A stretch of 64,000 bases of DNA. Origin: Tribonema minus (taxonomy: Eukaryota > Sar > Xanthophyceae > Tribonematales > Tribonemataceae). The translations under genes were made by a program, and so were the position numbers. Location of the stretch: the NCBI GenBank assembly GCA_017506865.1, contig JAFCMP010000061.1, forward strand, positions 62,001-126,000, read 5' to 3'. Below the pieces are notes generated by a model. The model was not told the DNA's origin. It did not search any database and saw only the letters and a program-made list of their open reading frames with translations. Of the stretch, positions 12,801 to 25,046 are shown piece by piece (position 1 is the first letter of the stretch; every line of letters begins with the position of its first letter).

Positions 12801-15800
12801 CCATTACACCTGATGTTCGTCTGATTGTTGGAATGCGTATACTGCCAGCGCTTCCTTTTGAGCATAATCAGGCAGGCTCAAGGCATGCTGCCGAGATGTG
12901 CATACCACCGCTTGCAGCACCGCTCAGTTGCTGTGCTATTGCCTTATAAACACGTACAGGCGCAACCCGCATGTGTCAGCCGAGCACGCGCTGGCAGCGG
13001 ATCTTCAACGACTTAAAGACGCCGGCCTACTAGGGGGGTGGGGGGTCTGGGCAGGGAGTGGCAGTGAGCCTGAAGGCGGCGAAGTTCACGACGGCTCCGA
13101 AGACCGAGAGCAGGTGCGCGCAGTGCAGATGATCTTAATACACTTCAAATATTGCAGATCGAAGTCGCATGCATTTTAAGAGTGTGTACATGTGCTGTAA
13201 ATGCGCTTTTTCACTCCGACAGGCCCCAAGGTTGTCCCTGGGCCCTTCTTTCCCCTCCTGAATACAGAATGGAGAGTATGTTAGGGGGTGGGGTGGGGTG
13301 GGGTGGGTAGGGGGGGGGGGGAGCCGCGAGCCGTGTGTGGTGTTCTGGTCCAATGGCAGCAACTTAAAATACGCAAGTCCAAACCAGGTCATGAACTACT
13401 GCGCAGCGTCATGATCATCTGGGCAGGCAGCACTGCTGTGGCATCAGCAAGCAGAGGTAGCAGATGCGCTGGTGGGCCGCAAATACCCCTCGGTCATACC
13501 CCTCACACGGCACTGCGCATGTGAGTGCCCGACACACCCTGAGCAGGCAAACCACAGCTGCAGCTGGGCTTACTAAAAAGGCGTGCTCGCACGGGGTATG
13601 CGCAAACAGCCCCGCCACGCGCCCCCGCCTGAGTCAGCCACTGCGTCACATATGTGCACTTACAGTATGCTGCAAAAACAAACAGCAGCCTAGCAACTGT
13701 AACACGTGAGACGTGGCTGCTGTGTGCATCGTCGTGCAGGCAGACAGCATCGCTCAGCAAGAGGACGTCGTTCGCTCAGCGCGCGCACAGACGGCCGCCG
13801 CGCGCCTGGGCCCTGATAGGCCGGCACAGCGTGGAGCACTGCGCGACTTGCGCTGCGAATCTGAGTCGGAGTCGCTGCAGCACGGCGCGGGCGGCGATGG
13901 GTGAGTGCTCGAATTTGCGATCGCTGTTTGGGGGAGAGGGGGGGGAAGAACTGGGGGCAGGCGGGGCGGGGATTGCATGTACTTAGGTCAAATTCACTGC
14001 AGCATGGCTTCGGTAATGATGAACAACCGCAGAAACATGCATACCTAAGAAGTCTCTTCAAGGCCTCAGAATGGACAGCGTTTGCTCCCGAAGAATTTCC
14101 GAATTGTGTGATGTGCTTGCGAACGTGTATGTTGTAAGTTGTGCTGCGTTCTGCTCATGCGGAGCACTGTATTAGGCAAGCCATTTTTCCACAAGGCCCA
14201 TGATGACACCACCCAGCTTCAACACCCACAGCAGTGCTATAGTGCACGGACACTTGACAATCTGCATAGACAACTCCAGTGTTGCGCTGCTTCAATGCTG
14301 GCGTGCATTTCACAGGTTGACCGCTGTGACAGGGGGCAAGCCGAGAAGAGCCGCGGAGGACGCCGTCGACAAGAAGGAGCGCAGGCTCATGGCAGCGCTC
14401 ATGGAGGCCAGCGAAGCGCATCGACATCAGGCATGTTGAGGCTTCTCGATGTACTCACATGTCACCTCCGAAGCACTTGTGAACATGCATTTCAGGTTGA
14501 ACGTTCATGGCGGCGCTCATGGACGCCAGCGACGCGCATCGACATCAGGCATGTTGAGACTTCAAAGTACACTTGCGCGATGCCTTACAAGTATTCATGA
14601 GCACGCGCTTCGGCTGAAAGGCATCATAATCACTACGCTGCACTCAAATCATGAAGGCTACCGAAGCACTGCAGTGATCAGGCACGTTGAAAGTATAGTC
14701 TACATTTTGACATACTTTGTGATACATGGTTGATGGCCGCAGCATCACTTTGCTGCGCTCATGATATTAAAAGCGACAGGTGTGGGGGTTCACTGCAGCA
14801 GCAGCAGCAAATGCTGACCTTAATGCCAGTGTTAAAACAAGGCGCCAGTAAAGACACTCCTTGATGCCTAGTTCTTCAATCAAGGCGCTTACTTTACCCA
14901 CTTGCTGCAAGCAAAGCAAATGCTGCTCAAGTCTCATGATAATTATGACAACAGCCTGCCGTTTTCCCGTTCTACTCCATCAACATGTGACATGTGTGTC
15001 ACATTGTGTGGTATGTGCTGCGACACCACAAAGTCTTCACAGTGGCGCACAGAGCAAAGGCGGCGATGAGATGGGAACGCACTGGTAGTTCAAGCGGAAA
15101 GTAAAGCCTTGACTGCTACAGTGGGCCCAAGGGTGTGCTTCATCAGTGTGAGGGTTGATGTATGTCAGATATGCAAGTCAGCACTGGGCTGCTGTGCACC
15201 CCCCCGAACTGAGCCATTTTCGTGGAGATCACTGCCCCTGTTGGCAGACCCCAAGAGCTGCTGCCCTACTTCAAGTGTGCTCACCATCAGCTTGCGTGTG
15301 ATTGCCGCTGCGCTCCCTGTGCTGCAGCTGCTGGCTTGCAAGCGGGACCTGGCGGCTGCACGTCGAGACGTGGCAGACCGCACTACGGAGCTGAAGCGAG
15401 AGAAGGCACGGTGCACTCAGGTATACTTCTTGAAGTGAATGGTTTCGGCATATGCCTGCTTTGTTTGCTTGATTCCGCTACACTCGGAGATACAATCACT
15501 GCACTGCTTTTTGCGTGCCAACTGTCTTGCTACAGGCAGTAGCAGTCCAAAGAACGCCAAAATGCAGGTATGTGCTTTGAAGGACTGTAGAGGGATTAAA
15601 GTGGTATCAGGGTCATTGAACCCGCATGAACTGCTGCAAACATAGCCAGAGCTACATGCTATGCGGCTTGAGATTGTCAACGATGCACACCACATCTGAC
15701 TGCCGTGCTGTCTTCTGTTGTTTGTCGTTTGCCAGCTGCTGTTTGCAGCTCAAAATGCGTTTTTGAGCGCTGCGCGGGACCCCTCGCCCCCCGCCCTCAG

Positions 15801-18800
15801 CTCTGTAGGGGGGAGCAGCGCTGCACCAGGGGGCACACCAGGGTACGCATGGATGGCCACTGCCCTGCTCAAATGCATGTGTTGCTTTGGTGAAATATGG
15901 AAGTGCTCAACTGCTCGCTGTCAAGTCATGCAAGTGCAGGGCCTGCTACTGTTGAAGTAAACTCTGCGCAGTCCAAGAATGTACATACTGTGCCACAGAG
16001 CAATCGTGCAGGTGCTCGCACCAATTATTTGAGGCCCCTGACGTGTCACACTGCAAGTTTCGCCCCTACCCATCTTGTACATGCCTTATTTCCTTCAACG
16101 CTGGGTGCGCACTGCTTGCATCAGCTTGAGAACTAGCAAGGCTTTTACTGGCCAACTTGGATCAAGGCTGTGGCCCATGTCATGTTTGCCATGTGCAGTC
16201 CCTGCAAAGGTACGGCTCTCTTGTATTGGTGACCAATCAACTGCGCTGACGCGACGCCAGCTTGGCATAGGTCACTGACTCTTGGCTGCCGAACAGGTAG
16301 CGAAAGCTGTTTCAGATGCGTTACATATCTAATGGTCAGCTTTGAACAGAAAATCACAGCTGCTTTCATTCGCAGCACCAAACTGTGCACTTGAGTGCTG
16401 CTACACGTTTGCCCTGGGGCTGATTCAAACTGTGCGTGCTGTCCTACACTGCCCCTCTGTTGTGTGCATTTTGTTTTTATGCAGGTTCAGCACACAGGTG
16501 TCGGTGTTGAACTTCCTGGGTGCAGCATCACTTCAGGTGAGAGGCATTCAGATCAATTAAATGCCGTGCTTTAATTGGCCGCCCAAACGCGGCAACGTGC
16601 TTAGCCGTCCCTGCATCATATGGAGATGGATGCATACGCTGCCCCTGCCAAGAGTCCAAGCCACCACATCTGCAACCTTGTAACTGTATGCCACCGCGCC
16701 CGCACCTTTCTTGCAGGACTGTCGCAGGTTCCAGTGACTGTGCAGGTGCAGACAGAGGCGGCCATGCTCATGCCTTAGGTTTTCTGTGCTTGCGACAATG
16801 TCCCCACGCTTGGGCTTCAATACTGCTTTGGTGCTGCAAAAGCTGTGATAAATGCATCTGTCGCACTGTGAGTCGGGTGAAAAGGCTTCTCAAGGCAAGG
16901 GGGGCATGCGCAAAGCCTCAGCAATGCCCCTGTAAAATGACTCTCACCGCCACATATGTACTGAGCTCTCTGTGCTTGGTACCTCTATTGCACTGTGACA
17001 GAGCCTGGTGACAGGGCAGCTCAAGGCGAAGGCGGCCATGCCTGTGCCCCAAGTCCATGCGGAGCTCGTGACAGCGCTCCGCGCCGTCGTCTCTGCACCA
17101 ATGCTGCTGGCTTTCAGGCAAGGTTCTCCTGCTCGCGTTGCTGCGTAATGCCAGGCAACAGTATGATGCTCTGAAGTGAAAAAAAAAACCAGCACCCTTC
17201 AGCCTGCATCCCCCGCACGTGGCAAGACTGCATTGCGCTTGCTGCCTGCTCTCTGAGCTTCATCAAGGTGGTCTGCGTGCTGCTCCTGAGCAGATCAAGT
17301 CCAGCCACCTTGCCTCGCGCCTGTTCAGCACCAGATCTATCATGTCAATGTCGTAATGTTCGGACACGCATACAATACTGGTAGGCACAGGGCCTGAGAA
17401 TTGGCAGGGCTTGCACTCACCCACTGCAGAGGGGTTCACAAGTGTTCACACCCGTGCGCACATCGCTGCGCAGAACCGGCCGCATAAGCGGCGACGTGCC
17501 GGCGGCGGCCTCCGCGCACGCGCTGCGCGACGGCGGCGCCGGCGGCAGCGGCGAGCAGCTGCTGCGCGGCGTGTTTGAGCACTGCCTTGCGCGCGCTGAC
17601 ACGCCGTCTGCGTCAACTGCGCTGCTGCGGCACGTGGTGGCCAGCCTGCTGTTCTGGTCGCCGCCGCCGCCGCCGCCGGGGGGGGCGCCCGGCGCAGGTA
17701 CTTCAAGTTGAAGTGCACGCCCTTATGTCCGTGCAATGAATGTTGTGGGTAGCATTACTGCTGGGTGCAGGTACTGCAAGTAGAAGTACATGCCTGTGGC
17801 AGTGCAGGAAATGTCACGGGCAGCATGCCAGAGGCTGGTCATGAATGTAACACTTTTAATAGACTTGATTCCTGAGAGCTCCTTCTTGACTACTCTCAAA
17901 GCATGATGCGCTGAGGTACGGCAAAACAATGGTAAATTATAGAGACTACAAACAGCTCAGGCTACAAACAGCTTATCCTGAGAGTGACGTCATCCTGTGA
18001 AGGTCTGGGCAACACGTTCAGGAGCACACCCGCTAGGTGACACCTTTTCTACAGGCGCAGCACACATAAGAAAACACATGAGTGCAACCAAACTTCAAGT
18101 GCAAGTACCACAGTCTCGAAGTATGTAGGGCCTTCTAACGCAGGCGTCGTGCATGCTCTCCTTCCTTCAAGTTCGAATGGTGTATGTTCACACTGCCACC
18201 GAAGCTGCAAGCCCCTGACAGAATGCCAGCTTGCTTTGCCGCACCTCAAACGATGGTGTGACTAAATATTTGACTTCACCTGTCCATTCTCATTTTTTTT
18301 TAAAATGCCGCCGTGCACCGCTGTACTGACCCTAACCCTCATTATACCCTAACCGTGACTGCAGCACCGCCCAAGCAGCCCCGCGCACTGACAAGCAGCG
18401 AACGCTGCATGCTTGGACAGCTGCGCGTGGCTCTTGGAGTGGGCGACCCGCAGCAGAAGCTAAACCCCCGTGAGGGGGTTCTGTGGTTACGCCTGTTTGG
18501 CGCACTGCAGGCTCATGTTCACATTCATAAGTGAGATTATGATGCTGAAGGTTGTACAGCGGTAACTTCTGACATTGAGTTGTACCACATACGTACGTCG
18601 GAAGTATCTTACAGCACAAGTCCTGGAGGAGCTTCTGACCCGCACTGAGCTGACCACTTGCGGGAGCACGTCACGTCAGTCCATCATTGCTTGCGCTTGT
18701 GCATATGGGTTTTTGTTCATCCATTGGAAGCCTGGATTTGAGCAACGGATCGGAAATTGCACTGAAATGAGCCATGTCTGGGGGCTTCAAAGCGAAGGCA

Positions 18801-21800
18801 TGGACTGACGTAGCTGTTCGTTGCAGTACGTACTGCGTGTGCAAGTATGCAGTAGGTACACAGTGCTTATGTGTGTGCATGCACCGAATGTACTTCGAAG
18901 TGTGTTCGCATGCAGCGCTACCACCCACTTGAGCACCACAGCAGTGCCGCCTGCATCAACAAGCATCAAGATGCTCTTGCGCAAAATATGCCACATACGT
19001 GTGCATGCAGAAGAATATTAGATTGACGAAACATCAAAACACGCACCACAACTGTTCATAGCTGATGCCTCACATGCTTCAACTTCACTTCTGACGCCTA
19101 CATATGCTGTAATTTCACTTCTGTCCCAATAGTGCTCAGCACAAGGGCCCCGTCCCGCCCGACCTGGCGCCCATGACAGCTGCCCTCATGTGCATACAAC
19201 AAGTTTTCCAGCCCACATGTGATCAGGTCGATGGAGGGGCACAAGGGGGCGGCGACGGCGGCAACCCCTTTGGTATACTCCACCGCGCCAGCTTGGAAAA
19301 GGGCATGGGTGTGATTCGGTCGACGGCTGCAAAGCATGGCGGCAGCCATGTAGAGGTGGGGTGCTGCAGCAATTGCGGGCAATAAAGCCTCAACCTGCTA
19401 GTGATTGTCGGCAAAACTGGGAAGCATACAAGTATGTAGAAGTAGACGCTTGAGCGCGTCAATGTGTATATCGCCATGGCTGCGAAGACTGGCGTGTTCA
19501 GCATGTTGCCGGCACTACTTCAAGCATCGAGGGCATGTACAGTTATGTCCTTCATGCAATCATTTCTCTTGGGCAAGAAGCAAAATGGGATTATGCAATG
19601 AATCATTGTGTGGAATCAACAATGAGGTCAGGGCCTTCCGAGACCTGAACAAAGCTTGCAAACGATCATTACGCAACAGCCAGTGCATGCAGCATACTTA
19701 ATGGCAGTAATTCTGTTTTTGTCTGGTATGCTAGTGTGCTTCTGATTATTTTGCATCTCAATGCGAGTCTGTAAGGCAGTTGACACAACCTTCCTTCTGA
19801 ACCAACTCCCAGCAGCCCGCCAGTCACAGCGACACATGGACACTGCGGCAGTGCAGCAGAGCATCCCTCCATACACTCTGCAGCACAAAACTATCTTTTC
19901 TAGCACCTGCAGCTCTCGCACAAGCCTAACAACTTAAAACCGGCGCATCGCAGGTATGGGAGACTATGGACATGGCGATACAGCACTGCTGGAGGCCAGC
20001 CGCGGCGGCGCGCTCCCAGGCGCTGCGCTGCCTGTACGAGGTTGCCGACCTGCACGCCGAGTTTGGCCTGTCGCTAGTCAGCGTGCTCATGCACGTGGCC
20101 AGCCCTGGGCTGCCGCCGCCGGTGTTGCGTGCTCTGGTGAGCACTAGAGTATGATAGAGTTTGGCCTGTTGCTGCTCAGCATTCTCATATGATATGCACG
20201 TGGCCAGCCCTGGGCTGCCGCCGTCGGTGTTGCGTGCTCTGGTGAGCTTCAACCAGCTTCTTTGTACTTCGGTGCACGCTTCAAAATAGAGACTGGCGTG
20301 TCACTGATCAGGGTGCTAATGCACGTGGCTAGCCCCGGGCTGCTGCCGCCGGTGTTACACGCTCTGATGATCATCAAGTATGTGATGTACATCGAAGTAC
20401 GCTCATACAACCGCTGGTAAGCATACTCACAATTGTGGTCAAGCCCTGGCTGCCGCCGCCGTTGTTGGGCTCACTAGTGAGCACGAAACAGTTACCATGA
20501 ATCCTTGTTGAGTTGATTTGTGACAAAAGTGCACTGCAGCATCTGGTGAGGACGTTGTTGGGAGTATTGACATTGACATGCGTAAGCCAACTGCAAAGCT
20601 TGCCACGTAGTACAGAGATGGCAAAAGGTGCGTGCATTCTTTCACAGCACCTCATGGGCAGAATTGCCCCACCACTTCAATGTATAGACCCAGCTCGGCA
20701 CGCACAAGTTCGAGTTGGATTTCCACCAGTGGCTCTGTAGCATGCAGCAGTGATTGCTGCTGTAATGTAGCCGTGCCCCCATTCCACTGCAGCATCTAAC
20801 GCATAACCGCAACCGCAGCCCATCCCTTCCAAGATACAAGTACTGAGTAGTCTTGAAAAGCTAATGGCAAGTGCCTCCAGCAACTTGTGGTCATGTGAGC
20901 GATCCTAGGCATGCATTGTGCCCTTGCCGATTCTCTTCCGTGAGCAGTGTCGCCGGGCACTGGCGCTTTCCAACGAGCGAGGGATGAGCGCTGATGGGTT
21001 GATCGCTGCCACCGCAGACTTGTGCCTGCCCTGCCATGGTCTGCAGCCGCTGTTGCAGACGGAGCCTGCTGATCTGGCCAAGCAGGTCAGCAACGCAGTG
21101 CGCGCATGCATACATGACGCAACATATATCAGAGGTGCCAAGTTTTTCACAGTGTGTACCATAAATTTGAAATGTTGAGCTCACACATTTCATCGGCTTG
21201 AAGGGACACAACCCCCCTTATGGCTGGCCACATTAGTGCCACATACTGTTTGTGCTGCGTGCAGGTTCGACCCAGTCCGTACATCGCACTCATATTCATG
21301 TCCGGTAGGGCCGGAACAACTTGTAAACACGGACTACAAACTATGTGTACTGTGTGCTGAGACCAAGTGCAGAGGAATTGTGTGCATCTAGACTGGCAGC
21401 ATGTGCGGTCTTCATTCTTCAAGCTGACAACAAGGTGTCTAAATGTACTTCAATGGATACATTTGGTGTCATGCAGCGGATTATGTTGCGTGAAGTGGTT
21501 GTAATGGGCTGCCATTCAGCTACTCTGGCCGCCGCTTACAAAAACTCAAGTTGCGCCACAGCTGCACTTCTCCATTAAGTGCACAACCAGGCGGAATTGT
21601 AGCATAAATACCATGGCAACAAGGCAGAGGTACAGTACTGGGTTGGCCTACCATTTCATCTCATGATTGCGAATGTGGGTTACAGCTGGGACGGCACAGA
21701 GGTAACCAACGGCAGTGAGGTTGCATTAGCATTGCCGCTGACTCTAGCCACATTTATTGCCAGTTCAGATCCTGGTGCCATATAAATGTCGCGTTGCTTA

Positions 21801-23197
21801 TTGTATGTTTGTGACCTTTGCGCCTGCAGTGTGCATTCAGGCTGGACAGCAGCCTGCACGCAGCCAGGGGCCTGCTGTCACGAGCTCAGCAGCTGCCGGC
21901 CAAAGAGAGGGCTGATACCGATGCTGCTGTGCTGCAGGCCCGCATCAAACAGGTGCGCCTTATCGCCACAACCGTGTTGCCAGCTCTCATGCTGTTACCT
22001 GCTTGACATGTGTGCACTATGCATGGACTAATTGTGGTGCTATTCAGTGTTAACAAGTGTGATTGATATGACATGGACATACTGTAAACTTCTTGAAGTT
22101 TTCATCATTCTGCACCCAGTGCTGCTAGAAACCAGACACAAAAAGGCTGGTAGTTTCAGTTGAATGCGTTGTGCATGAGTGACAGCGTCAGCAACTCATC
22201 GGATGGCCAATGAGTGCTGCCCAGCTCCTTGCTGCAGACGGAAGTATTTGAGGGTTGCGCGCTGCAAAAGACGCGTCGGAATGATGATTGCTGATGCAAT
22301 ACAACGGCATCTCTGGAGGCAAGTCTTACACTTTGGGGACGTCATTGCATATGTCACGGTGCCGTGCAGGTGGAGTCTTTCTTCAGCGCAGAGGAGTCTC
22401 CAGAGAAGCTGTGGTCGGCACTAGCGCTGCTGGATGCTGAGGTGGAGCTGGTCACAGCGTGCGGCAGGTTAGTAGGCTTTAAGTGTTGTTGAGGCGCATG
22501 CTGATATGACGCGCTGTTACGAAGCACTCAGACGGCAGTCACAAGACAGGCAAGCGAGGGCCATGCAAGGCCTGCATGACTGCCGGTGACCACAGCGTGC
22601 TCTCTTGAGCAACGTCACAATTGCAACTGCCATCGCAGCATGTGCACTTGACACGTGTCGATCCTGTCAGCAGGGACGCATTTAGGCCATGTCTATGCTG
22701 TCCAGCGCTCACATTGCGCTGGCTGCACATGGCAGAGCCCTGTTACTACATATTGATGAAATGCACGTGCCACCTCTCAGCTAAATTGGAAGTAGCACAT
22801 AAATATCAATTGCCTGAGCCCTGTCGCTACCGCCATCGCACGACCACTTCCACGCAATACGCGCAACGCCTCAGCTCTCACGCCTCCCGTCGCCGCCTGC
22901 AGCATCGTCCGAGCGCTGCGCGCCCAGGCGTCGGCGCGCATGGGCCAGCGCTGCAGCGCTCAGCGCGTGTTCAGGCGCTGGAAGTCGGCCGCGCGCAGCG
23001 GAGCGCTGTCACTAGACCCTGAACTCGAAGGCGCGGGGCAGCTGGATGTGAACGCGGAGCTGAACGCGGCGGCTGCAGCTGCTGCTGTTGAAGATGAAAT
23101 TGAAGATGTGGGGATTACAGGCGGCGCGCGTGGCAACGGGAATGCACCGAGACAGTCGCGCACGGATACGGACGCCTCATCGATTGTGTTTGATTGA
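6887..23197 (+). CDS. axonemal dynein light chain-like coiled-coil protein (AXDND1-like), multi-exon, 5' end unresolved
   Basis: Exons read: 6887-7035, 8887-9048, 10002-10159, 11504-11612, 12244-12338, 12980-13113, 13740-13900, 14316-14430, 15328-15420, 15736-15842, 16485-16536, 17002-17117, 17432-17697, 18365-18530, 19133-19226, 19954-20136, 20948-21085, 21830-21952, 22370-22467, 22903-23197, giving about 938 residues. Reading phase matches at nearly every join. The 12338/12980 join is out of phase, so a small exon is probably missed (candidate 12746-12773), and the 17117/17432 sites are ambiguous. The first two exons give W-W-D-E...V-W, then RQVTFHCAERGRLLDK. This resembles the RQVTINCAERG block of inner-arm dynein light chain p28/DNALI1 and AXDND1 (Pfam Ax_dynein_light). 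The rest is charged coiled coil (for example KKERRLMAALMEASEAHRH) with an acidic tail and stop at 23195-23197. Length beyond the domain favours AXDND1 over the 250-residue p28. A flagellar role is inferred. Confidence 0.68.
7078..7546 (+). repeat. five tandem copies of the end of the preceding exon with its splice donor, interleaved with TTAGGG-type DNA
   Basis: The last 46 bases of the exon ending at 7035, plus its GTGAGG donor, recur at 7078, 7158, 7284, 7389 and 7494, each about 52 bp long. They keep the core GGGCAGCAAGG and GGCGGTGAG. The exon original lies at 6990-7041. Spacing varies from 80 to 126 bp because the DNA between copies is degenerate TTAGGG repeat. Copies have acquired stops, so they are intronic, but each keeps a potential 5' splice site. 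Confidence 0.88.
7556..7795. repeat. degenerate TTAGGG telomere-type array
   Basis: Runs of GGGTTAGGGTTAGG with variants (GGATTGGG, GGTTACGG, GGTTCGGG) fill this intronic segment directly after the exon-tail copies. A related shorter tract lies at 8147-8193. Confidence 0.9.
8147..8193. repeat. short TTAGGG-type tract
   Basis: Degenerate GGGTTAGGG/GGGTGAGGG units inside the same intron, about 350 bp downstream of the larger array. Confidence 0.8.
9190..9292 (+). repeat. decayed copy of the exon tail 8980-9090 and its donor
   Basis: The segment GATCACC-GGCAGGTCAC-TTCCACTGCGCGGAG, coding for the conserved RQVTFHCAE block in the exon ending at 9048, is repeated here. It includes the post-donor intron sequence (GCAGTGCTCAG, ATCACAT/GTCACGT). 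Substitutions make this copy non-functional as exon. A weaker third trace is at about 9455-9510. Confidence 0.8.
9961..10001 (+). other. poly-C polypyrimidine tract and 3' splice site
   Basis: Three long C runs interrupted by single purines or short spacers end in CGCGCAG at 10001. They directly precede the exon at 10002-10159 of the dynein light chain-like gene. The tract serves as an almost pure-C polypyrimidine tract. Confidence 0.75.
10258..10935 (+). repeat. five tandem copies (about 160-bp period) of the end of the exon 10002-10159
   Basis: The exon end coding ERAERRARDAQHAHDLR plus its donor recurs near 10263, 10424, 10588, 10751 and 10901. Each copy has GGAG-CG, GCCGCGCGCG, ATGCTCA and GCACGATCTCAG. 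The donor dinucleotide after CTCAG varies: GT in the exon and one copy, GC in two, AT in another. The last copy is degraded. The unit also carries about 100 bp of intron. Confidence 0.87.
14500..14700 (+). repeat. two decayed copies of the exon tail ending at 14430
   Basis: GGCGCTCATGGA-GCCAGCGA-GCGCATCGACATCAGGCATGTTGAG of the exon (14388-14440) is repeated at about 14507-14560 and, much decayed, at 14650-14700. The GC-type donor context ATCAGGCATGTTGA is retained in the first copy. Confidence 0.8.
17692..17830 (+). repeat. tandem duplication across the splice donor of exon 17432-17697
   Basis: GCAGGTACTTCAAGTTGAAGTGCACG at the exon/intron border is repeated about 70 bp later as GCAGGTACTGCAAGTAGAAG, with matching downstream sequence (GGGTAGCAT / GGGCAGCAT). 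Each copy carries a CAG/GTACT donor. Confidence 0.7.
20150..20480 (+). repeat. three tandem copies of the exon tail ending at 20136
   Basis: The exon end coding VLMHVASPGLPPPVLRAL and its GTGAGC donor is repeated at about 20175-20245, 20308-20370 and 20425-20475. The copies keep CACGTGGC-AGCCC-GGGCTGC-GCCG and then lose coding capacity progressively. Confidence 0.85.
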
Positions 23198-25046
23198 ATG
23201 GACTTGTCTGCACTGCAGTTCGTTCTGCCAGCGGTCTCGGGCGAATCCTACTAGTACATACAACTTCCACTGTGAAAACAGACTCTACAATCAAACTGCT
23301 GCTGCTTTGCATTATGTTGGCGGGATTGTACAAACATGCCACACATGCTGCAAAGCAAATTGGTGTGGCAGTGGGCTACTTTAAGCCTACTTACTCGTTG
23401 ACGATCGCATGCAGCAATCGCACAGGCGTGAAGCCCCTCTGATGGTACGAGAGACTGGCATGCGTGCACCGGCTCTGCACTGGCAGTCACTCCCACACGA
23501 TGTCGTGCCGATTTAACAGCTGTAAAAGCAAGTCCTGCCCAGGGATTAGATATGGGTAGGTTTAAAAATATCTCAAAGTGGCATACTGCTTGGACATGTT
23601 TCCATACACGTGCTCAACCACCGCCACTACCTCCGTGTCTGAACATAGGTGTTTTGCGCTGAATTCGGACACCCCAATATGCGGCATGCAGGCAGCCTGT
23701 TAAGGCCAAGTGACGAGTGCCAGCTGATCAGCGGTCCCGATCATAAGCGTGGGAGAGTGTGCGCAACACATTGTGAAAAACAACCTAGGACAACAAGAAG
23801 TATGGCTCTAAAAACAGGTGAGTCAACTCTGTTGCGCAAGTGGGAAGAGAGCCTCGCAGCAGCAACGCCGCATACATGTCAGCAGCCAGCAGCAGCCGCA
23901 GCAGACCGCTACACCAGCTTCTGAGACTGTCGCGGGGCTGCCGGGCCGGGCACTGCATTCGTCTTTGCGACGCTGCATGTATGCTGCCTGGGAGCGCCAT
24001 GTATGGAGAAAGCAAACTGCCTAAACGGCACCGTCTGCGTCCACCTCATGCTACCTGATCCGCCACATCGTGTTTCTACGTACTTCACATTGTGGTGAAG
24101 TTGCCCAGGGGATTCAAGGGGGTTTGCGTGCAGTGCAAGGCATGCATGCAAGTGTCACACACGAGCACACACAGAACGGCATACAAAGAACCACACACGT
24201 GTGCAGCTGGGAAAGCCATCCTCACGGGGGACGCATGGCAGCAAACCCAGTGGGTTGCCGCAAAACCGCCCGGGTGGGTAGAAGTCATTTGCATACGGGC
24301 AGCCAGCAGCACATTGCTAGCCGCTGGTGCTGTGGAGGAGCAGATTTGGTGTGCCACAAAAAGGGCATCATGCCACACACATTCACCCCTCGTTTTCTTC
24401 AGCTGACACCTGATTTTTCGGCCTTCCCAACTTGTTTGACAACTGTGGAGAGCGCCACGTTGCCGAGGGGCGGCACTGACCGCCAATTTGGGTGATCATC
24501 AGCCCCTTCATGCTCTACCGTGATGACCGGTCCATGTGTGGATCGGATTGTGCGGCGCGGCGGAGAGCCATGCTCGTTGCAGTGGGAAAAGGCTGCAGCA
24601 TCGCCGCCACCAGCACCATGGACCTAGGAATTCCTAGCTGCCACGCCTTGTGCAAAAGGAAAGCAATGAAATCCATGATTTCAACTCAAATCAACAGTAT
24701 CGACCTGCGCTTGCTTGACCACAAACACGGACCAGGCAATGTCGCTGCGCCGCGACGGAATGCATGACTGCGCTACCGCAAGCCAGCGAGCACCGTCAGC
24801 ACCTGACAGCAGCAATACACTGGCATTGGCCAGCGTTTTGCGTGGCCGATCGCGTTGGCATGGCAGTTGCAGAGCCATTGAACAGCGGCTGGGCAAGTGC
24901 GCGCGCTGCATCGCTGCGCGCTCTGACCCTGGCTCGAGGGACGCAGAAAGGGATAGTCGGCGGAATGGGAAGTGCCTGCAAAATCTGTAATCGCTACTAC
25001 CAGCACCATGCACCCAGACGCCACGCGTGCAAACAAGACCGCCTCA
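23198..25046. other. intergenic, convergent gene ends; nothing supported
   Basis: This stretch separates two genes that end towards each other. I saw no exon-like phase-matched segments, RNA genes or long repeats. It should hold both 3' untranslated regions. Confidence 0.6.

Noticed and set aside
16711..16780. Possible extra exon of the dynein light chain-like gene after TTCTTGCAG
   Set aside because: The flanking exons 16485-16536 and 17002 already join in phase 0; the segment looks like a decayed relative of exon 17002-17117.
19821..19906. Possible extra exon (QRHMDTAAVQQSIPPYTL)
   Set aside because: Exons 19133-19226 and 19954-20136 join in phase without it, and no convincing donor follows.
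24092..24406. 104-codon plus-strand frame in the convergent intergenic stretch
   Set aside because: Composition and lack of motifs or neighbours do not separate it from chance, and the opposite strand is equally open here.
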